Assembly (NCBI RefSeq): GCF_019578655.1
Contig: NC_063260.1
Coordinates: 7,504,501-7,568,500 of the forward strand
Reading direction: 5' to 3'
DNA from: Ricinus communis
Lineage: Eukaryota > Streptophyta > Magnoliopsida > Malpighiales > Euphorbiaceae
Length of the DNA stretch: 64,000 nucleotides
Below the pieces are notes generated by a model. It was given only the letters and a program-made list of their open reading frames with translations, was not told the DNA's origin and made no database searches. The translations under genes were made by a program, and so were the position numbers. Below are positions 1-10,021 of this stretch, piece by piece (position 1 is the first letter of the stretch; each line of letters begins with the position of its first letter).

Positions 1-1920
1 TTTTATTTTTAAAAGAGATAATTAGAATTTATATTTTTAAATTCTCTGATTTAATTACAACAAAAAGAAATCAAGTCTACCACAAACTCAATGTTGGTAG
101 GGACGGAGACCAAGCGACGTTGTTACTGACAATTGAGTGATACCGTTTGATTTGTCATTTTATAGAGTGATCTAATTTTGTTTCTGTGATGATCAATATT
201 TCTTTTATTTAATTGTATATTTTTTATTAAAAAAATTAAACAATAAAATAGGAAAAAGAGAGTAAATTCTTTTTTTAAACAACAAATTAAAGTTTAGAGA
301 GTTTTGCTCAATAACTAGAGTTAAGAATATTAATTTATTATTTTTATTAAAAATTAAGATGAAACTATTCTAAAATTTAATATTTTTAACTCCTTAGTAA
401 AAATAAATTTAACCTTAGTAAATATAAATTTAACCTTTTATTGTTAGATTGGTTTGGTCTCCATCACTAGGAGTGTTGGGTTTGATATATATTCGATTTC
501 TTATTGTAATTAAATTAGAAAATCTGAACATATAAATTCTAACTATTTCTTCCAGAAACTAAAATCAAATTATTTTAAAAATAAAATTAATTGATAAAAA
601 TTAAAATCTAGATGAAATTGATATTTAATAATAAATTTAAAATTTTAGTTATCAATTAAATTCTTTGACTAAATTGACTAATAAATAGATGGCAGAAATA
701 AATTTTAAACGATTATTAATTCACTTTTTAAAACACAGAATTAACTTATAAATTATGATAATTTTCAGAAGGTAATAGTAATCTTTTCTATTATTTTAAT
801 ATATTACTGGTAAGAAGTGCCGGATACCTAAGGCAAAAATAGCAAAATTGCCAATGTTCTGTAGTGGAGACTTTCATCACGTTTTGCCTTTTATTCTATT
901 ACCATTGATAATCGAACTTTTCAACTCAAAAAATCTTGGTTAATTTTCATGTCCTAAGTTCGAATTTGATCTAAATCAGATACAGATGGTAAAATTTAAA
1001 TGTTAAATCCATTAGAATTCGGTCGAATATCCAAAACTACTTGCCCGATTTCCATCCCTATGTCTAAGCATGTATTTTCCTTTTATTGATCTTTTAGAGA
1101 AAAAATCAGTCAACATAACAGCGCAAATGACTTTCGTGAGGGAAGAAGATGAGAAATTACATTCAAGGTACAGGAGGATTGACCATTTAGTATTTTTAGG
1201 AATCAGTTTCCTCTGATTAATTAGGTAGGCATGTATGGTTTGGGTTTGTTTCCATTTGATGGGCATATTCCGATTTAACTAAATGTGCCGGTTCAATTAG
1301 GAAAAATATCAGAAATCCTTATATATATATTTTAATTTTTTATTATCAAATTTAAGGTATTTTACTTTTTATTTATTTATTTTAACTACATTAAAATATT
1401 AAGAATATGGTTTTTTAAATCTTTTTTCAAATTTATAGTTTTAATTTATTTTTTATTTTTTTATTTGGGTAAAACAATCAAAAAATAACTAAAAACTATT
1501 GAAAAATAATCACATTGTAGATTTAAAAAAAAATTAGAAAAACAGTACTTTTGAAAAGAAAGATTTATAAAGTAAAAAATGACATTTGATAAATTTATCG
1601 AAATCGAACTACATAATGTAGATTATTTACTGGATTATGAGTGGTATTTTTAAACTAGGAGTGGATATTTTCTCACTAAATAAAATCACGGTTCATGATT
1701 CAAATTTGAGTCGAATATAGGTTAAATTTGGAGGGTCTGAATGGTTTGTGAAAACCCCTGTGACTGGGTAAAACGTTTTGTTTTCTCTTATGGAATTAGG
1801 GGCAGGAACGATGTTAAAATTATGTAGATCATATTCAATGGGTGTTAAATGCTGACGATGAAAGGAAAAATTAGGTTAGAAATTGACTTTAAGTCTTTTG
1901 ACCCAAATAAAGAAAGGAAA
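1..1920. other. AT-rich intergenic DNA
   Basis: This is AT-rich sequence with long A and T runs and no open frame with recognisable protein content. The short frames present are low-complexity. The segment around 930-1050 has the look of degraded repeat DNA, but no terminal repeats or target duplications could be found. The last few hundred bases form the upstream region of the receptor kinase gene. Confidence 0.6.
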
Positions 1921-2031
1921 ATTTAAAAAATAATAATAATAATAAAAAGAGAGGAAAGAGCTCTTTCAAGCTTATTGACTTCATAGAAGACTTGATCCTC
2001 TGTATCTTCAAGCTCTTCGTTTTGCAAATCC

Positions 2032-4395
2032 ATGGTTGTTTCCAAACTCATCGTTCTCATTCTCTTTCTCTTACCACCACTTTCTGCCCAGCAGAACATC
2101 ACCTTGAGCTCCTCGTTAGTTGCAAATAACAACAGCCCTTCATGGACTTCACCTTCTGGAGACTTTGCTTTTGGTTTCCACAAACTTGTCAATACAAACC
2201 TTTTCTTGCTTGCTATCTGGTTTGACAAAATTCCTGATAAAACAATTGTTTGGGATGCGAATGGAGATAAACCAGCGCAACAGGGATCGAAGCTGGAGGT
2301 TTCTGTAAATGGCCTTCTACTTACTGATCCTGGAGGTCAGCTAATATGGGAACAACAAACTGCAACTGTTTCCTATGCTGCTATGCTTGACACAGGAAAC
2401 TTTGTTCTCGTTGATAACAATTCTGATTACCTGTGGGAGAGCTTTAAGAATCCCACAGACACCATCCTGCCTTCTCAAGCCCTGGAACCAGGCACCTTTC
2501 TCTTTTCTAGGCTCGCAGAAACCAATTATTCGAGAGGACGGTTTCAGCTGTACTTCTTGAATGGTGACCTGCAACTCAGTCCAGTTGGATGGCCAACTAA
2601 AGTGCAATACGGTGCATATTTTAGTAGTGGAACTTCTTCTTCCGATTCTTCTGTATCCGGTTATCAACTTGTCTTCAATCAATCAGATATCTACATGGTG
2701 AAGACAGATGGAGTTACCGTTCGACTCCCATGGCAGCAGCAGGACACAGCACCTAGTTTGGCAGGAAACTACTATCGAGCAACACTTGATTATAATGGAG
2801 TTCTCACGCAGTATGTGTGTCCTAAGGGCTCCGGCAGTGATCGCAGCTGGTCAATTGTGCAATACATACCGCAAGATATTTGCTCTGCCATTTTCAACGG
2901 GATAGGTAGTGGTGCCTGTGGTTACAATAGCATCTGCACGGAAGTAAATGGAAGACCTAATTGCACATGCCCACTTGGATATTCATTCATTGATCAAAAT
3001 AATCTGTTTGGGGGCTGCAAGCCAGATTTTCCTCTAGGTTGTGGAGTTGCTGATGCATCAGAGAATATGGAAGATTTATATGAATTCCGGGAGCTCCAAT
3101 ATGTGAATTGGCCTTTAGGAGATTATGAAAGACTGAGCCCCTACAGTGTAGAGGAGTGCAAGACTTCCTGCTTGCAAGATTGTATGTGTGCCGCTGCCAT
3201 TTATGGTAGCTCAATTTGTTGGAAGAAAAGGATACCTCTTGCTAATGGAAGATTAGAAAAGGGGAACTCGTTAGCTCTCATCAAAGTAAGAAAAGGTGCT
3301 CCTTTGGCTCAGCCTGGTCTTACCTGCATAAAAAAGAAAAAACAGGATAAGACAATCCTCTTTGGATCTCTAGGTACCTCTCTTGTCCTCAATGCATTTT
3401 TCCTGTTCACGGTTCCTCTGATTCTATTCCTGAAGCTCAACAGGAAATCAAACAAAGTTCTTCAACTTTCAACCCTTTTGGAGACAAATTTGCATATGTT
3501 CAGTTACAAGGAACTCAAGGAAGCGACAGATAACTTCAAGGAACAAGTTGGCAGAGGTTCCTCAGCAATCGTTTATAAAGGTATCCTGAAATGTAGTCCA
3601 AATAATGTTATTGCTGTCAAGAAACTGGACAAATTATCCCAAGAAGCTGAAAAGGAATTCAGAACCGAAATGAAAGTTATTGGGAAGACATGTCATAAGA
3701 ATCTTGTTCGCTTGTTGGGTTTCTGTGAGGAAGGATCACACCGCCTTTTGGTCTACCAGTTCATGACAAGAGGTACTTTGGCAAATTTTCTCCTCGGGAT
3801 TCCTAAACCTGAATGGAATATAAGGGCTCAGATCGTGTTGGAGATTGCAAGAGGGCTTCTGTATTTACACGAAGAGTGTGAAGCTCCTATCATTCACTGC
3901 GATATAAAGCCTGAAAATATACTTCTAGATGAATATTTTACAGCAAAGATTTCTGACTTTGGGTTATCGAAATTGTTACTGTCCAATCAGAGTCGAACTA
4001 TGACCCTTATCAGAGGAACAAGAGGATATGTGGCTCCTGAGTGGTTCAGAAACGTAGCAGTTACAGCAAAAGTTGATGTATACAGTTTCGGTGTTGTGTT
4101 GCTGGAGATTATCTGCTGCAAAAAGAATGTATCAAAACTCGAAGACGAGAAAGATGGAATACTAACAGAGTGGGTGTATGATTGTTTGCAGGAGGAAAGA
4201 CTAGATGCAGTGATTGAATTTGATGAGGAGGCTGTGGCTGATAAGGAGAGGCTGAACAGTTGGGTTAGGATGGCAATATGGTGTACTCAAGAGGATCCTT
4301 CGACAAGGCCTTCAATGAAAACGGTTCTGCAAATGCTAGAAGGATTCACTGAAATACCCTCACTTCCCAAGTACTCTTTCAGCTCTAATTTTTGA
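2032..4395 (+). CDS. G-type lectin S-receptor-like Ser/Thr protein kinase (LecRK/RLK1 type)
   Basis: This intronless 787-residue frame encodes a plasma-membrane receptor kinase. A hydrophobic signal peptide (about residues 1-20, ending near LSAQQ) is followed by a bulb-type mannose-lectin domain (about 30-150, with the GDFAFGF and TIVWDANGD signatures). A cysteine-rich EGF-like segment (CGYNSIC...CTCPLGY, about 300-325) and a PAN/apple-like segment (ECKTSCLQDCMCAAA) follow. A transmembrane helix lies at about 442-467. The kinase domain (about 500-775) has the glycine loop VGRGSSAIVYKG, lysine K530 in AVKK, HCDIKPEN with D624, DFGL with D642 and APEW. Cysteine precedes the catalytic Asp, so it is a non-RD kinase, a class often linked to immune signalling. 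All catalytic residues are present, so it is probably active. The ligand cannot be inferred. Length and lack of introns fit the RLK1/LECRK subgroup. Confidence 0.96.
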   Translation: MVVSKLIVLILFLLPPLSAQQNITLSSSLVANNNSPSWTSPSGDFAFGFHKLVNTNLFLLAIWFDKIPDKTIVWDANGDKPAQQGSKLEVSVNGLLLTDPGGQLIWEQQTATVSYAAMLDTGNFVLVDNNSDYLWESFKNPTDTILPSQALEPGTFLFSRLAETNYSRGRFQLYFLNGDLQLSPVGWPTKVQYGAYFSSGTSSSDSSVSGYQLVFNQSDIYMVKTDGVTVRLPWQQQDTAPSLAGNYYRATLDYNGVLTQYVCPKGSGSDRSWSIVQYIPQDICSAIFNGIGSGACGYNSICTEVNGRPNCTCPLGYSFIDQNNLFGGCKPDFPLGCGVADASENMEDLYEFRELQYVNWPLGDYERLSPYSVEECKTSCLQDCMCAAAIYGSSICWKKRIPLANGRLEKGNSLALIKVRKGAPLAQPGLTCIKKKKQDKTILFGSLGTSLVLNAFFLFTVPLILFLKLNRKSNKVLQLSTLLETNLHMFSYKELKEATDNFKEQVGRGSSAIVYKGILKCSPNNVIAVKKLDKLSQEAEKEFRTEMKVIGKTCHKNLVRLLGFCEEGSHRLLVYQFMTRGTLANFLLGIPKPEWNIRAQIVLEIARGLLYLHEECEAPIIHCDIKPENILLDEYFTAKISDFGLSKLLLSNQSRTMTLIRGTRGYVAPEWFRNVAVTAKVDVYSFGVVLLEIICCKKNVSKLEDEKDGILTEWVYDCLQEERLDAVIEFDEEAVADKERLNSWVRMAIWCTQEDPSTRPSMKTVLQMLEGFTEIPSLPKYSFSSNF

Positions 4396-5333
4396 GTTTT
4401 CGACTCAATGATGTCATATGAAGTTGAAGTTCAATCGAAGTAGATTAATCGTCTAGAATCCAAGAGTAATTGTTATAATTATTAGCTTATAGAAAGGAAG
4501 TCTAAATTTGTAATGCCACAAAATTTTTTGTGATACGTATGAATAAAGCTGGCAGTGTTCCCTTTTGCTAATGATCGATGTAGAAGAAAAAATGCAAGCT
4601 ACTCTTTCCTATTTTCTGAAGAATAAGATATCTGAGGGGCAGAGATAGTGCAGAGAGTGTCAAGATTCACCATTTAAAAAATTAAAAGAAAGAAAGGAAA
4701 ACATTCCGAGAAGTATTTTCCTTTTTACGACAATCCCCAGTAGCATATATAGGAACTACATAGACCTACCAATAGAACAAGGCTTCAAAAGCTAACAGTG
4801 GTCATCAAATAAGGAACTTGCTAATAGATTATCAATCACTATGCAAATGTTTTTTTTTTCTTGATAAAAGTTAGATATAAAACGAATATGATTTCCACTC
4901 TGAGTATCCCCCAGGAAGAATAAGAACTGCATCAGTCATACATAAAGAAACCTTTAAAAGACAAACATATCAGAGAGAGGGAGAGGGAGAATGAGAATGA
5001 TCCATTCAGCATATTATTCTACTTCTAATAAGTCAATCAATTATTATTCTTACCCAAATCATGTTAATTAGGATTGAGCAATATTCAAACTCAAACCATA
5101 CATCAAAAATTGCCTTGGTTAGCACTCAGAGCCATAATTAGCAAAAGCCCCATCACACAAATTGGCTGGCTAAAGATTTATCTTGCATATAAAGGTCAAA
5201 GAAAATTTTACTCTACTGGTTTATAACTGGCAAAGAGGGTTTTACAAAAGTCTACAACCAACCACATAAAAGATGGCTGGATGAACTGAATTAAACCATT
5301 CTAAAGTACTTGGATGGTATGAAATTCCCAACC
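4396..5333. other. Intergenic region between convergent genes
   Basis: This stretch holds the 3' flank of the receptor kinase and the 3' flank of the convergent UCH3 gene. It contains a GA-rich run near 4974-4992 and poly-T tracts, but no convincing coding frame. Polyadenylation for each gene presumably falls here; AATAAA-like words occur (for example GAATAAAGC near 4540), but I cannot assign sites firmly. Confidence 0.6.
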
Positions 5334-8300
5334 TTAAAATGCACCCTCAGCTTTCTTTGAAATGGCAATAACATTAAAGTTGAGGGAATCCGGATTCTTC
5401 TGGATCATGTCCCTTATGACTTTGGCTGCATCCTGTTATGCAATAAATCATTGTCACATACATCAGAATCCAAAGGTTACATGCACCTCTAAGGGTTGCA
5501 TGCACTTCCAATGCCTCAATTAAAATATTTGAGAAATAAATATAGATTAGCATCGTTAATGAACGCGACCTATTCCCCTCAGTTGAGTTTGATACCATCA
5601 AGGCCCCATCTCAATAAATTCAAAATCTAATGTCATCAGGTCAGGAGTGACCGAGTAAAAGAGAGAGGCCCCTCTTCTCAGGCTCATAATAGGTCTTGGC
5701 AGCCTATCCTTAAACAAAGCCCAATCTTCTGCACTAATACTCTTATCTAACCCTAGAAACATGGATTGGCTCAGCTTATTCAGGCTTAACTCAATTGAGT
5801 CTCTGCCCTCCAGAGGACTTGCAATTATCTCTTTTATTTTCACTTGAGAATCAAAACCACTTCAGTCCTTTGTATTTCTTCACCAGCAGCCATATAGACC
5901 ATAAACGAACATGCTAAAACATAAAATAAGAAAATAAAAAAAGAATTATGCTAGGGGTTGTAGATATACACCTGCAATAAGCTGCCTTGTGAGGATGCAC
6001 CATGCGATATTGGTCCTGACTTTCTTCCATCAAGTTCAAAAAGTTTCCCTATATAAAAATAGTTAGGAAATAAGTACCTACTACGGAAGCAATTTTTGCA
6101 GTAAAACTATTTGGAGACATATCTGAATAATTAAACACAGCATATTGTAGCTTCATTTCTCAGTTGTTTTCCATATATGAATACCTACACAGCACACAGG
6201 GAATAAATCAACTATCTGAAAGAGTATACCTTCCACACATGTGAAACAGATAAAATGAGTGTCCACGTTGTCTGAAGCCTGCACAAACAAAATTGAAAAG
6301 AAAGTGAAGTATGCTAAAAACTAGAAGGATTACTCTTCCTGGTTGTATATTCTATAATATTAGTCTTTGGTGTCAGCATAATGCTATTCTATCCCCACAA
6401 AATACTTGGAAAATTTTCATTTCAGAAGAAATCTTTAAAACACTTGCCTCTGTATCACCACCTGTGGCTGCCACAGAATGAGCAACTTCCATCTCTCTGT
6501 CATTCTCAAGAAATGTAGCACGCTGCACAAAAGACATGGATAACACAAAGTAAGGAGAGAAAGATAATGAAACTATATTAAGTTATTATCAAAATTTCAA
6601 ACACTAGCTATATGTCAGGAAGGAGATGCAGAAGACCAAAAACAAGGAACAGAAGGAAAACCTCCATTGGATCCATTCTTGCAGTGGATTTGAAAAACCT
6701 ATCCAAGAATGATTCCTCGACTGAAAATAAAAAGTTAAATACCAAAACATAAGTAAGACTTGTGTAAAAGGATTTTAGAATTGTGTTGTAGTTATCTTGA
6801 TAAATACAGAAAGGCATTTTGCCTATAATAATTTGCATCTCAAGATGTCTTTATTCCCCATCAACTGTAGGTTTTTCCAAAAATCATAATCATAAATCTG
6901 AAACTGTTAATCACTACAACAGCAATTGGGCAAGCAACCAACTTAGAAAATCCCGGGATAGTACAGGACAGAATAGAACATCTAAACCTCTTGTCGCGTG
7001 ATAATCCATAAGTCTCAATAGGCTCACATACAGTTCATAATCATAAATGCTCGTCAGTTAGTAGCATGTTTCTACATCTCACAATTGGAGTGCGGGCATA
7101 ACCCTAGACAAAGGGGCATAATTGTATAACAGATCCACTGATTCTACAATGTTAAGAGCTCAAATACTCATCTAAGTCCTTGTGCAGTCATTGCAGCCCA
7201 TATTAATTGAATGGACCAAATCACAATCAGAAACAACTAACTGCACAAAGAGGCGAGGAACCATAAATAAGCATGACCGATAAATGAAAGAAAAATAAAC
7301 CAACCTACCAAGATTAATCTCAGAAGTGATGTTCCCAACAGCATGAAGAAGCCCTATTGTGCCACAGGCATTACCCACAGTTTGTTTCATGAAATAAACT
7401 TTATTGCTAGGTTCCTGTAGCCAGAACACATGAAAGCATCATAATCAAATTGTCATCATAGTTAAACGAAAAGAAAATAGACCTAGTTTTGATGTAAATA
7501 GGAATGCTAAAGTTAGAGATTTGTGGAAACATGATCATTGGCATTTTCCTGATCCTTGGATGAAAAAGAAAGCAGGGTCTGGGAGTTCATCAAGCATCAC
7601 TTGCTGCTCTCCTAAAGTTGTTTGGTGGAAAGTGTTATGGGGTTATAACTATGTTCTTCGCTTCAGCTTCAGCTTAATAACTTAGGGTTGCTGTTAAGAA
7701 AAGATTGCAGCTTGCAGGTTAATTAAAAGGGGCTAGGTTCAGGATGACTCGTGCGTTTTTGCAGACTTGAGAAGAAGACTATTGCTCATCTCTTTTTTAA
7801 CTGCCCATATTTTATAGCTATATGAAGTAAGATATTACAGGTCTGTTTAATCAATAGAAATGTGCTTTGTTGGTCTAGAGAATGGAGCTGGTTTGATTGG
7901 AAGGCTACTGGCAGAAGTATTTTAGCTCAGATCAGAAGTTATACTGCATCCCTCTATCATATGTGGACAGAAAGAAGTAAGATGGTTTTCAATAACAGTA
8001 CCGCAGATCAGAGCAGAGTATTATTTTGAATCAGAGAAGCTGTCCTTTGAAGATGTTCTTTAAAAATCTCAGCAGTCTGATGTGTTTAGTATTTTGTACA
8101 GTAGGTTTGATTTTCTTCATTCTTTAATTTGTTAGCCTTTCGCTTGTTTTTTCACAGCTTATTTCAGCTGCCTGTATTGGTTAATATACTTGATTTGTTG
8201 CAATAATATCTCCTTTTGGTTTTTGACCTAAGAAGAAGAAGACCTTGTTTTGGTGCATTTCAAATAGAAGAGACTACAGATTGCATAATCAAATATCTGA

Positions 8301-9126
8301 AACATGTTATGAGGGCAGCACAAGAAAAGTTCAATAAGGCCTAGGATCTCTACCAAACTATACTTTGTCTCTCTCCAGGTAGAAACAATAAACACCACAC
8401 CGAGATGGTATATATCATTTATTAAACAATAGGAAAATGTCCCACCAATCAGTCTTAGAATGATGAAATTTTCTTTTAACTTACTTGTTTCACACCTTCC
8501 TGCTGCAATCTTTCCTCTTCACTCTGAAAAAATAAAATCATGTAATCAGCAAAAGAAAAAAAAAAGTTCTCATGGCTAACCCTTCCAACATATATTGCAA
8601 GCATGAAGGAAGTTTTATCAGATTCAAATTCTTGCTACTGGGTCTAACCTGAAGTACTAAGATATCATTATACTAAATACAAGAAGTGAGAGCAATAAAC
8701 TTTAATTAGAACAAAACCTGAGGAGTAATCGGATAGAGAAAAAGCACAGCAAGGACAGGCTTTGGAACCATTTCCAAAAGTTCCTCATCTAAACCATAAA
8801 CATCATAACACTCTGCTTCACTCTCGACCACACCTAATCCCCAAAGAAACTGCACAAAATGCACAATCAACATCAAGACAAAATACCAAATAAAATAAAA
8901 TAATATTGCTTCGAAAACAAATCAAAATCCTACACGAGAAAAACCTCAAACTTGAATTAAAACAATAAAGATCACAACTTTCTTGCATCAAAACAATACC
9001 CGGATCTTTAATTTTCTTAAAAAAGATAAATTAATTACTACAAAAGAAAACCTGGTTCATAACATCTGGATTAGCTTCAAGAGGAAGCCAGCGTTTAGCA
9101 GAGGGACTTTCGTCTATTGTTGCCAT
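5334..9126 (-). CDS. UCH3: Ubiquitin carboxyl-terminal hydrolase, UCH family (UCH3-like), 9 exons
   Basis: The exons are 9052-9126, 8718-8849, 8485-8523, 7309-7414, 6662-6720, 6448-6522, 6230-6278, 5972-6048 and 5334-5432, giving 711 nt and 236 residues. Peptidase C12 enzymes hydrolyse small adducts and peptides from the C-terminus of ubiquitin. The catalytic set is visible: oxyanion Gln93 and nucleophile Cys99 in [15 protein letters not shown], His170 in DTHFIC and Asp185 in FELDGRK. The N-terminus ([21 protein letters not shown]) and C-terminus ([11 protein letters not shown]) match UCH-L3 types, and the length is close to Arabidopsis UCH3 as I recall it. All splice phases join in frame. 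The intron after exon 6 uses a GC donor (GAG|GCAAGT). The intron between exons 3 and 4 contains an antisense LINE fragment. The start is the first ATG before [13 protein letters not shown]. Confidence 0.95.
5640..5843 (-). other. Unexplained open frame in the last UCH3 intron
   Basis: The final intron of UCH3 (5433-5971) holds an 81-codon open frame, 5598-5843, on the same strand as the gene, with balanced composition (for example [19 protein letters not shown]). I recognise no domain in it. It could be a repeat-derived coding fragment, an alternative exon or chance. It is not part of the canonical UCH3 product, whose exons join in frame without it. Confidence 0.25.
7495..8240 (+). mobile_element. 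5'-truncated L1-like LINE remnant inside a UCH3 intron
   Basis: The plus strand reads, through several stops and frame changes, as the C-terminal end of a plant L1-type reverse transcriptase (zf-RVT region). Visible pieces are [44 protein letters not shown] and [19 protein letters not shown]. The insert ends in a short AAG/A-rich tail (8231-8240). A 15-bp word GACCTAGTTTTGATG (7480-7494) recurs as GACCTTGTTTTGGTG (8241-8255), directly flanking the insert; this fits a target-site duplication with two mismatches. It lies antisense to UCH3. The stops show that it is dead. Confidence 0.85.
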
Positions 9127-9600
9127 TTTTTTATTAAGGTTTCTTTAGAATTGATCGAAAAGCCGAAAATCAAACAAAGAGAATAGAATTGTGACGCAGA
9201 GAACAAGTATTCCTTTGCTTCCTTCATATAAAAAGGTTTTGGCTGGGTTTTTAACTCTAAAATTCTGTGATTTTTCAACGGTGTTGATTAATATCTTGAT
9301 TTCATCTAACGGCTGAAATCGATAGTCGTTTACGCGAACGATTAGAAAATAATAAGTCTTGCAGACACGCAAAATTTCCCTCTTGTTCTGAAGCGGCTTG
9401 TCGTTTAACATTATAATTCACTTCATTTTCTCTTAGATTAGTCGTTACGTTAATTACATATTCATCTCAAGATGAGGTTTTAATTAAGTTGAGACTGATG
9501 ACGTCCTGCAAACGGCGAAAGGGCAAAGAAAAAAGGCCCTTATACAATTTGGGGAAAGACAACTAAACCCCTATGCTTCATTTTGTCTCAATTCGACCCT
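9127..9600. promoter_or_regulatory. UCH3 5' leader and promoter region
   Basis: This is the sequence immediately upstream of the UCH3 start on the minus strand. It should hold the 5' untranslated region and core promoter. No unambiguous TATA element was identified. The short frames here have no recognisable product. Confidence 0.4.
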
Positions 9601-10016
9601 TTCCCTTTAAAAAAAGTACAATTGAATCTAAATTGCTAACAGAGTTAGAGTCTATATTAGTGCTGGAGTCCAATAGAATGTACACCCAATAGAATGATAC
9701 TTAGCATTGAGTTATTTATTTTTATTTTATTAAAAAGAAAAATAGTGAACATTAATAATAAAAATAAAACTAATATCTAGCTTGTTTTCTTCCTTTTAGG
9801 AAATCTATATTGTCTTTTATTTTTCACTAAACTTTCTCTTAGTTCAGACATAATCAAATACAATAAAAAGAAAAAAAAAAAGAGATTCGAGAGAAAACAC
9901 CATTCATCACCTTCATGATTCATCATAATTGCTTGTTGTCGTTTGTGTTCATCACCATCATTCCTCCACCACTGCTACTGACCATCAATTTATAACTCGA
10001 TTTCATCTCTCCTATA

Positions 10017-10021
10017 TTACT
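10017..10021 (+). repeat. Left 5-bp target-site duplication TTACT
   Basis: TTACT immediately precedes the TGTAACACCCGG end of the LTR and recurs exactly at 12917-12921 after its GTCGTGACA end. Confidence 0.9.
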
